Shown one piece after another: positions 5,201 through 10,300 of a DNA stretch of 10,300 bases. Source of the DNA: Bacillota bacterium. GTDB lineage: Bacteria > Bacillota > Bacilli > Alicyclobacillales > SLC66. Below the pieces are notes generated by a model. It saw only the letters and a program-made list of their open reading frames with translations. It did not search any database and was not told where the DNA came from. The stretch is taken from NCBI GenBank assembly GCA_021820825.1, contig JAKADD010000062.1, positions 1-10,300 of the forward strand, in the 5' to 3' direction. Both the position numbers and the translations under genes were made by a program. The number at the start of each line of letters is the position of its first letter. Within the stretch, counting starts at the first letter, position 1.

Positions 5201-5976
5201 TGACCAACACCAAGATTGGCTGTCAGTTTCTCCTGCCCTATATGTTGGGAGAACTCAGCGAAAAAGAGACGCGTGAATTCGAACAGCACATGACAACATG
5301 CGGCTCCTGCCAACAGGACTGTGAGACCATGTGGCATACGCATGAGTTGTTGCTTACAGAAGAAGGACCGCAAACGGAGCGAGACGCCATGCTGTCCAGA
5401 ATTCGGGAAAGCACGATACAGGCGGCGTTTTCTGCTCGTCCGCCAAAAAAGAATCTCCACCACCCCCATGCTTCGCAAGCCAGGTGGCGTCTGTTCGCAT
5501 CCAATCGTCTGAAGCGATTCTTCACGCTGCTGCGCCCGCGATTCGTGTACGGAGTCGCAGCACTGCTTGTGGGTGTGGCCGTTGGCGTCGCAGGAGTGGA
5601 TATGGGGATTTTTCCTTCATCCAAACAGCCGGGCGCATTGATTGCGCAACTGGACATGCACCCCAATACAGCGTATCGGCAGTCAAGCGCCATGGCCTGG
5701 ATCGTCAGACAAAACCGGAACTACAATCTCATGGTGTATGCCAAGGACTTGCCGCAGCAAAGTCCCTGGGGTTGCTATGATGTGTGGGTAGTGAGCGGCA
5801 GCAAACAATACAGCGTGGCTGAGTTCACAGTCACAGGCAGGGGGATCGGCGCCGTGTCGGCGGTGATCCCTTCAAACATGCAGTTCAGCGCAGTCGAGAT
5901 CACCCTGGAACCCCACTGGAACGACCCCGTTCCACAAGGTCCACTGGTGTTGCACGCTCAGGTCGGCAACGTGTAG
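5200..5976 (+). CDS. Anti-sigma factor, zinc-finger (ZAS) and RskA-like domains
   Basis: The 258-residue protein has three parts. The cytoplasmic N-terminus (about 5-50) carries the zinc-associated anti-sigma motif: C8, then H30-x3-C34-x2-C37. A single hydrophobic segment lies at about 115-133. The extracytoplasmic C-terminus (about 145-258) resembles the RskA domain (anti-sigma-K type), with the conserved-looking YNLMVYAKDLP and CYDVWVV stretches. It should bind and hold the ECF sigma factor at the membrane until a signal causes its release, classically by regulated proteolysis. GGAGGTG stands 8 nt before the ATG, within the end of the sigma gene, and the one-base overlap indicates coupled translation. 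The gene ends 14 bp from the stop of a convergent gene. The ligand or stress sensed cannot be read from sequence. Confidence 0.9.
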   Translation: MTNTKIGCQFLLPYMLGELSEKETREFEQHMTTCGSCQQDCETMWHTHELLLTEEGPQTERDAMLSRIRESTIQAAFSARPPKKNLHHPHASQARWRLFASNRLKRFFTLLRPRFVYGVAALLVGVAVGVAGVDMGIFPSSKQPGALIAQLDMHPNTAYRQSSAMAWIVRQNRNYNLMVYAKDLPQQSPWGCYDVWVVSGSKQYSVAEFTVTGRGIGAVSAVIPSNMQFSAVEITLEPHWNDPVPQGPLVLHAQVGNV

Positions 5977-5990
5977 CACGGCGCCGCTTC

Positions 5991-6155
5991 TCAATAATTG
6001 TACTTTTTCATGCGATCCATGATTGCGAGAGCCTTTTTCTCAAGACACCTGAAGCACAGCTTGTCCTGATGTTCCTGGAGTGGTATGCCACACTCGATAC
6101 AAACTCTCTTTCCGTTGACAATCTGCGGTTTGCGTTTGAATAATTGTTTAAACAT
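5991..6155 (-). CDS. Small zinc-ribbon protein of unknown function
   Basis: The 54-residue product, MFKQLFKRKP to RMKKYNY, contains two CxxC knuckles, CIEC and CFRC, separated by about 13 residues (IPLQEHQDKL between). This is a treble-clef or zinc-ribbon pattern that probably binds one zinc ion. The rest is strongly basic, which would suit a nucleic-acid or ribosome contact, but no specific family is recognised. The ATG at 6153-6155 is chosen because the 54 codons upstream read as non-coding and contain two TATAAT boxes. A weak GGTGGG lies 7 nt before it. It converges on the anti-sigma gene with only 14 bp between stops and no obvious terminator, so transcripts may overlap. It is separated from the upstream DUF4855 gene by about 140 bp and has its own promoter. 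Confidence 0.7.
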   Translation of the reverse strand: MFKQLFKRKPQIVNGKRVCIECGIPLQEHQDKLCFRCLEKKALAIMDRMKKYNY

Positions 6156-6206
6156 CTGAACACCCACCAACCCATTTGAGTGGCAAAGCCAACCATTATA
6201 TTGCTT

Positions 6207-6215
6207 ATTATACCA
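6207..6215 (-). promoter_or_regulatory. Extended -10 promoter of the zinc-ribbon gene
   Basis: TGG-TATAAT on the minus strand, a perfect -10 with TGn extension. A second perfect TATAAT follows at 6195-6200. No good -35 is seen for either. Starts near 6200 or 6188 would leave a leader of about 35-45 nt before the ATG at 6155. Confidence 0.45.
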
Positions 6216-6295
6216 AGCAAACGTACAAGCCTTCCACTCAGTTGAACCTAAAACTCGCAAAAATTTTTTTAATCCAGGCAGGCGCTCGCCGGAGT

Positions 6296-8041
6296 CTACG
6301 AATTCTTCCGAGTCCATTCATCGCGGACAAACGTCAGCGTGTCCGTATACGCTTGGCGAGACAACTGATCGGCGCTGCGGCTGCACTGAACGAGCGATTT
6401 CGAATTCAGGTAGTAGGCCTTGGTCACGCGGCCTCCGAATCCATACTGCTGACCCGCCGTAAAATAATCGTCGTAGCGGGAGAGCGCTGTCTCCACATGC
6501 GCCGGATTATTTTTGTTTGTGATATCCCAGTGCAGTTCGATTTCCACTCCCATATGATAATACCGCGCCATGTCGCTTACCGACCGCAATCGCTGCGGTG
6601 CGTCAAGATTCCAGTTAAATGAAACGTTGGGTTGAATCAGCACAGCGTCGAATCCCAATTGGCGCGCCACCGTCACCCCGACTGATCCATAAAACGGGAT
6701 CCAGTAAAAAAGCAGTCCCTCAGCGTGTACAGCGTCTGCCACCTGCCCGATGAGCCACGGATCGTACGGATCGCTTGCGTTCACAGACTCAGGCCGCCAG
6801 TAGAATCCTGCGAGTCGGAGATGAATCGGATTGGCCTCGCGCCATCGCTGCAACATTTCCTGCATGATCCAGCGCAGAGCGGCTAACTTATTGACAACGG
6901 CAGTGTCAGGTCCGACGTCGGCAGGATTCATGTTCAGAGAATCCGCTCCAGGCGCGATCGAACCGAAGTCACTGGGTGCTGCCAGCGTCGCTGGCAGTGT
7001 CAGCACAACACTCTCTGCGAAGTCCGCATCAGCGAATTGCTGTTTCAATTGCCCCACGGTCTGGTTGAGAGCATTCACATTGACATCTGGCAAAAACAGA
7101 TCGCGAAGCCAGGCTGACCATGCGGCTGCGCTCGTTGGCATCTTTCCATACGGGCCAAAAAGCGTGGCGTCAAACAGCCAGCGGACGGGCTGGCCATCCT
7201 CTGCGATCTGGGCAATCATCGGTTGGAAATCGTCTGCGCCCCATGTTCCCAGTGAATCGCCAGAGCCCGTGTACACGAGTTGCATATGATTGACCCCGCC
7301 GCTGGCCGGGTGGCGGGCGGTCAGATATTCAGCCCCCGCCCCGATTTCCCGGGCAGGCGGCGCGACTTCCCGGGAAATCGGCGCGATTGATCGCGAGCCG
7401 CCCTTGTCAGAACTGGCGAAAGGAACATGACGCAGTTCGAAGAATCCGCGCGCATCAGAGGAATCCGGATCGACAAGGTAGTTGCGGCCCATCAATTCCG
7501 TCAATCCGGTTCCCGGCAGCGGGTCGGCGTCGCGATCCGGGGCGGGGTAGCCGCGCACGTAACACTCATCCATAAAAGCGTATACTTTAGCGGTAAACTG
7601 AATGCGAATGAACTGCGCGTTGCCGTGCATCTCTGTAGAGAAGACCTGGATCTGCGGCGCCTCCGTGTACCAACCCGCCTGATCGCCGCACGAACCGACC
7701 GGGTGCCAGGACGCGCCGTCTGCGGAGGCATAGAAACGAACTGTGTAAGGAAACTGGATGCCTGCCCTCAGGTTTTGCAAAAAACGCAATTCCACCGCAC
7801 GCACATCCTGAATCTCGCCAAGGTCGATCACGATACTCCGTCCATACTGGCGAAGCAACCCCACCCAACCTGGATCCTTTACGTTCAGAGCGCCCGTTTG
7901 ACCATCGGTAAGCTGTCCGGAGTCGGGGTATTGCTGCCGTTCTGTCTGACTGAACAGCGCGTCAGGCCACTGTGCGCCAATAGTATAGGGCTTGCCGAGC
8001 GCAAGATTCCTGACACGCGGTGAACGCCAGCGTATGTGCAT
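6296..8041 (-). CDS. Discoidin (F5/8 type C)-like plus DUF4855 protein
   Basis: The 581-residue product has two modules. The N-terminal one (about 12-165) looks like an F5/8 type C (discoidin) carbohydrate-binding domain: NLALGKPYT, LTDGQTG, SIVIDLGEIQDVRAVELR, FPYTVRFYASADGASW. After a linker, residues about 250-575 match DUF4855 with LQLVYTGSGD-like start, LAGFYWRPE, AEGLLFYWIPFYGS, LGFDAVLIQPNVSFNW and GVEIELHWD. By family knowledge DUF4855 is a predicted TIM-barrel, glycosidase-like domain; E and D residues in these blocks could be catalytic but this is inference. No signal peptide is visible, odd for a glycan-binding layout. The ATG at 8039-8041 is chosen because AGGAGG lies 7 nt upstream; an ATG six codons earlier overlaps that site. 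It starts 14 nt after the thiE stop, so it is probably the last gene of the thiamine operon. Confidence 0.85.
   Translation of the reverse strand: MHIRWRSPRVRNLALGKPYTIGAQWPDALFSQTERQQYPDSGQLTDGQTGALNVKDPGWVGLLRQYGRSIVIDLGEIQDVRAVELRFLQNLRAGIQFPYTVRFYASADGASWHPVGSCGDQAGWYTEAPQIQVFSTEMHGNAQFIRIQFTAKVYAFMDECYVRGYPAPDRDADPLPGTGLTELMGRNYLVDPDSSDARGFFELRHVPFASSDKGGSRSIAPISREVAPPAREIGAGAEYLTARHPASGGVNHMQLVYTGSGDSLGTWGADDFQPMIAQIAEDGQPVRWLFDATLFGPYGKMPTSAAAWSAWLRDLFLPDVNVNALNQTVGQLKQQFADADFAESVVLTLPATLAAPSDFGSIAPGADSLNMNPADVGPDTAVVNKLAALRWIMQEMLQRWREANPIHLRLAGFYWRPESVNASDPYDPWLIGQVADAVHAEGLLFYWIPFYGSVGVTVARQLGFDAVLIQPNVSFNWNLDAPQRLRSVSDMARYYHMGVEIELHWDITNKNNPAHVETALSRYDDYFTAGQQYGFGGRVTKAYYLNSKSLVQCSRSADQLSRQAYTDTLTFVRDEWTRKNS
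7342..7380. repeat. 12-bp inverted repeat inside the DUF4855 gene
   Basis: CGATTTCCCGGG (7342-7353) and its exact complement CCCGGGAAATCG (7369-7380) are separated by 15 nt, directly followed by a smaller near-palindrome CGCGATTGATCGCG (7382-7395). The structure falls exactly in the linker between the discoidin and DUF4855 domains. Confidence 0.6.
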
Positions 8042-8055
8042 GAGACACCCTCCTG

Positions 8056-8718
8056 TCAATCATCGCTTTGCGACTGCAGCGACCGCTCAATACTCTGCCG
8101 CAACACCTGACTGGCGTTGCGCGGGTTTGCGGCGCCCATCACCGCCGATACAACCGCGACGCCAGCGGCGCCAGCTTCCATGACAGCGGCGGCATTCCCC
8201 TGATCTATGCCGCCAATACCGACAACGGGGATTTTCACCGTCTTTGCGATCGCACTCAATTCAGGTAAACTTGAGGCATCCGCATCAGGTTTGGAGCGAG
8301 TGGCAAACAGCGCCCCCACGCCGAGATAATCGGCGCCAGCCCGCTCAGCAGCAAGCGCCTCCTGCACGGTGGCGGCGGAAACGCCGATGATTCCGTAGGG
8401 AAGCAGACGCCGGGCGTCGCGGCAATCGATATCATCCTGACCCACATGCACGCCGTCGGCGTCTACCAAGAGTGCGACATCCACGCGATCATTGACGATA
8501 AACAGCACACCCGCTGCGGCGGTTATGCGTTTGATTGCGCGGCCCGCCTCCACAAACCTGCGGCCCAGCTCCCCTTTGCGGCGCAACTGCACAGCCGTTG
8601 CGCCGCCGGCTATCGCTTCCGCCAAAACGGTCTCCAGGCTTGCTGCGTCCTGGCGTTCATCCGTCACCACGTACAGGCGCAGACTGCTTTGCAGCCATTC
8701 GTCGGCCCTTGCCTTCAT
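8056..8718 (-). CDS. thiE: Thiamine-phosphate synthase
   Basis: The enzyme couples HMP pyrophosphate with hydroxyethylthiazole phosphate to give thiamine phosphate and pyrophosphate, in the cytoplasm. The 220-residue product shows the family blocks in order: RLYVVTD (14-20), GATAVQLRRKG (39-49) for pyrophosphate binding, FIVNDRVDVALLVDADGVHVGQDD (73-96), GVSAATVQEA (112-121), GADYLGVGALFATRSKPDA (128-146) and PVVGIGGI (164-171). Length is normal. The usual FPTxTK block reads FATRSK. It begins 10 nt after the thiM stop. The ATG at 8716-8718 has a GGTG only 3 nt away; a GTG two codons earlier (8722-8724) has GGAGG at 9 nt and may be the true start. The downstream discoidin/DUF4855 gene follows after 14 nt. 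Confidence 0.95.
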   Translation of the reverse strand: MKARADEWLQSSLRLYVVTDERQDAASLETVLAEAIAGGATAVQLRRKGELGRRFVEAGRAIKRITAAAGVLFIVNDRVDVALLVDADGVHVGQDDIDCRDARRLLPYGIIGVSAATVQEALAAERAGADYLGVGALFATRSKPDADASSLPELSAIAKTVKIPVVGIGGIDQGNAAAVMEAGAAGVAVVSAVMGAANPRNASQVLRQSIERSLQSQSDD

Positions 8719-8728
8719 CGTCACCTGC

Positions 8729-9556
8729 CTACACCTCCAGTAAATCCACTCGCGCAAGCCGATCCACTGTCGCGCCGTCCAGTCGGTACAGTTCGTCAAA
8801 CAGCGCCGCCTGAAAACTCCCCGGGCCCGGCGCCGATCCGGCGGCCAGTTCACCCGCGACATTAAGACACGTAAGCGCTGCGACACTGGCGTCCGCATAC
8901 GTCTCCACTGTGGCCGCAGCGCCCGCGACGCCGCAGAAGGCGCCGATCAACCCCGTCGCCTGACAGCCGGACCCCGTGATGAAAGACAGCAGCGAATGGC
9001 CGTTACGGAGCGCAAATACGCGCGTTCCATCGGTCACATAATCGACTGGCCCCGTGGCGATGACCACACAACCTCGCGCCGCCGCCCATTCTTTCATCGC
9101 GCGCGGCAACTGCTCCCCACTGCGCAGAGAGTCCACACCCTGCACCTCTCCCCCAGCGCCGAGCAGAAAACCGATTTCGCCCTGGTTGCCCCGCAGGACT
9201 GTCAACTTCACGCTTTCAATCAATTGCGTTGCCGTTTCATTGCGATAAGCAGTCGCGCCCACCCCGACCGGGTCAAAGACGACCGGCGCGCCCACAGCAT
9301 TCGCGGCGTGTCCGGCGATCAACATGGCCCGGACCACACGGTCGTCAAGCGTGCCCATATTGAGCGCCAACGCGCTCGCAATGCGGGCCATATCGGCCAC
9401 TTCCTCGGTCGCGTAGGCCATGACGGGAGAAGCGCCGACGGCGAGCAGGGCGTTGGCGACAACATTGGTTACCACGATATTTGTGATATTGTGAACGAGC
9501 GGCCGCTGTTTGCGCACCCGATCCAGCCACTGTGATACAGGTTCCGCGCTATCCAT
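8729..9556 (-). CDS. thiM: Hydroxyethylthiazole kinase
   Basis: ATP-dependent phosphorylation of 4-methyl-5-(2-hydroxyethyl)thiazole, the thiazole salvage step of thiamine synthesis. The 275-residue product is full length. It shows RPLVHNITNIVVTNVVANALLAVGASP-like N-terminal block (18-44), VVFDPVGVGAT (92-102), LRGNQGEI (121-128), VVIATGPVDYVTDG (164-177) and the kinase signature FITGSGCQATGLIGAF (192-207). C198 in that signature corresponds to the catalytic-loop cysteine of the family. It is the second visible gene of the operon, 39 nt after the thiD stop and 10 nt before thiE. AAGGGG lies about 10 nt before the ATG. The pairing with thiD and thiE makes a salvage cassette; no de novo thiazole genes are visible. 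Confidence 0.95.
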   Translation of the reverse strand: MDSAEPVSQWLDRVRKQRPLVHNITNIVVTNVVANALLAVGASPVMAYATEEVADMARIASALALNMGTLDDRVVRAMLIAGHAANAVGAPVVFDPVGVGATAYRNETATQLIESVKLTVLRGNQGEIGFLLGAGGEVQGVDSLRSGEQLPRAMKEWAAARGCVVIATGPVDYVTDGTRVFALRNGHSLLSFITGSGCQATGLIGAFCGVAGAAATVETYADASVAALTCLNVAGELAAGSAPGPGSFQAALFDELYRLDGATVDRLARVDLLEV

Positions 9557-9577
9557 ATGGACATATCCCCTTAAAGT

Positions 9578-9590
9578 GGTTGTTCAAAAA
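9578..9590 (+). repeat. 13-bp copy of the MITE-like element's terminus
   Basis: GGTTGTTCAAAAA is identical to the left end of the inverted-repeat element (4019-4031). Here it stands alone in the 39-nt gap between thiD and thiM, with no partner arm visible. It may be a remnant end left after excision or deletion, or a chance match in AT-rich spacer DNA. Confidence 0.3.
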
Positions 9591-9595
9591 TGCAT

Positions 9596-10300
9596 TCACG
9601 CCTCCTGCTGCGTCCATTCGCCATGAAGTCGGCGGTACAGGCCGCCAGGTTTGACGCCGCTTGCCAGCCGCACCGCCACCGAGTGATCTGTCGGGCCGTG
9701 CCCCGCGCCTACATCCCACTGAACAGCCGCGCTGATTGCGTCGGATACATACGCCTTCGCCGATGCAATGGCGTCCAGAATGTCCATTCCAGCGGCCAGA
9801 CAGGCTGCGATCGCCGCGGAAAATGTACAGCCCGTGCCGTGAGTCTTGCGGCTCTCCACGCGCGGCGAATGAAAGCTCGTAAAAGTTTGCCCGTCAAACA
9901 CGAGGTCCACCGCCTCAGGCGCGCCTCCAGCAAGACTGTCGCCGCCGGCGCCGCCTGACAACCCGCCTGCCGACGGCGCGTGGCCGCCCTTTATGACGAC
10001 CACCTGCGGCCCCATGCGCGCAATGTCGCGGGCTGCCCGCAGACGGTCTTCCCAGGTGCGAAGGGGATATCCACAAATGATTTCCGCCTCAGGCAAATTG
10101 GGCGTCACAACTGTCGCCATTCGGAACAGGTGCGATTTGAACAGACCGATCGCCTCCCTGTCCAGAAGCGACTCGCCCCCCTTGGCCACCATGACCGGGT
10201 CTACGACAACATTGCGTGCGTCATACTCTTCCAGAGCGGCCGCCACTGCGCGCGCGACTCCGGCATTGCCGAGCATGCCTGTCTTGACGGCGTGCGCTCC
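9596..10300 (-). CDS. thiD: Hydroxymethylpyrimidine/phosphomethylpyrimidine kinase, 5' end outside the window
   Basis: ThiD phosphorylates HMP and then HMP-P to HMP pyrophosphate, the pyrimidine substrate of ThiE. The visible 234 residues start at the right edge with GAHAVKTGMLGN, continue without a stop, and show VVVDPVMVAKGG, ATVVTPNLPEAEII, VVIKGGHA and the catalytic HGTGCTFSAAIAACLA block. That is the ribokinase-fold C-terminal nine tenths of the protein; roughly 30-40 N-terminal residues are missing. An in-frame ATG at 10274-10276 is internal, not the start. Between GGHA and DLVFDGQTF lies a Gly/Ala/Ser-rich stretch (SAGGLSGGAGGDSLAGGAPE) that seems longer than usual for the family. It is the first visible gene of the thiD-thiM-thiE operon; the promoter and any TPP riboswitch lie further right. 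Confidence 0.95.
   Translation of the reverse strand, partial: GAHAVKTGMLGNAGVARAVAAALEEYDARNVVVDPVMVAKGGESLLDREAIGLFKSHLFRMATVVTPNLPEAEIICGYPLRTWEDRLRAARDIARMGPQVVVIKGGHAPSAGGLSGGAGGDSLAGGAPEAVDLVFDGQTFTSFHSPRVESRKTHGTGCTFSAAIAACLAAGMDILDAIASAKAYVSDAISAAVQWDVGAGHGPTDHSVAVRLASGVKPGGLYRRLHGEWTQQEA

Noticed and set aside
6156..6317. 54-residue extension of the zinc-ribbon protein
   Set aside because: It runs through two TATAAT boxes and into the end of the DUF4855 gene, so it is not likely to be translated.
6176..6622. 148-codon plus-strand frame opposite the end of the DUF4855 gene
   Set aside because: Antisense shadow with no recognisable features. It starts in the promoter region of the zinc-ribbon gene.
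8719..8898. 60-residue N-terminal extension of ThiE
   Set aside because: It overlaps the end of thiM in another frame, and ThiE proteins begin shortly before the LYVVTD block.
8996..9535. 179-codon plus-strand frame opposite thiM
   Set aside because: It is a shadow of thiM in GC-rich DNA, with no domain and no ribosome site.
9552..9561. Palindrome TCCATATGGA over the thiM start codon as a regulatory hairpin
   Set aside because: There is no loop, so it could not fold in RNA, and it is only 10 bp including the start codon.
9557..9595. TPP riboswitch before thiM
   Set aside because: The gap is 39 nt and lacks the conserved CUGAGA and related elements. A riboswitch would be expected before thiD, outside the window.
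1..10300. CRISPR array, prophage or defence island
   Set aside because: No regularly spaced repeats, integrase, phage structural genes or known defence operon are visible on either strand.

Overview
The window looks like chromosomal DNA of a moderately GC-rich, low-complexity Bacillota (Firmicutes) genome, perhaps an Alicyclobacillaceae-like organism. This is an inference from the strong GGAGG-type Shine-Dalgarno sites, sigma-A-type promoters, the WalR-like response regulator, the CCA-encoding tRNA-Asp, and the family mix (Rpn nuclease, DUF4855, RskA-type anti-sigma). No single marker fixes the genus. I found no CRISPR array, defence island, prophage or clear new multi-gene system. The interest lies mostly in regulatory and repeat structure.

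Left part (1-1701, all minus strand). The 5' part of an OmpR/WalR-like response regulator gene runs off the left edge, with an extended -10 promoter and a 12-bp palindrome in front of it. Upstream of it lies an intact Rpn/PD-(D/E)XK nuclease gene, followed by a long hairpin. In front of the nuclease gene are a good sigma-A-like promoter, a palindrome with the core of the Bacillus LexA box, and a possible 34-codon small ORF whose stop overlaps the nuclease start.

Middle (1702-4390). A large secreted beta-propeller protein with about twelve BNR/Ycf48-like repeats (minus strand) is followed by about 700 bp without a secure gene. That gap holds the propeller promoter, a short decayed-looking ORF, a 153-bp MITE-like inverted-repeat element bounded by 7-bp direct repeats, and a terminator hairpin. 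Next comes a tRNA-Asp(GTC) gene on the minus strand with its own promoter.

Centre (4391-5976, plus strand). An ECF sigma factor and a membrane-anchored anti-sigma factor (N-terminal zinc-binding ZAS motif, one TM segment, C-terminal RskA-like domain) form an overlapping two-gene operon. A candidate ECF-type promoter precedes it, suggesting autoregulation. A 54-aa zinc-ribbon protein gene converges on it from the minus strand.

Right part (5991-10300, minus strand). A thiamine salvage operon reads thiD (5' end outside the window), thiM, thiE, then a gene for a discoidin-plus-DUF4855 protein starting 14 nt after thiE. ThiD phosphorylates HMP and HMP-P, ThiM phosphorylates hydroxyethylthiazole, and ThiE joins the two halves into thiamine phosphate. 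Why a carbohydrate-enzyme-like protein is cotranscribed is not evident. The operon promoter, and any TPP riboswitch, would lie beyond 10300.
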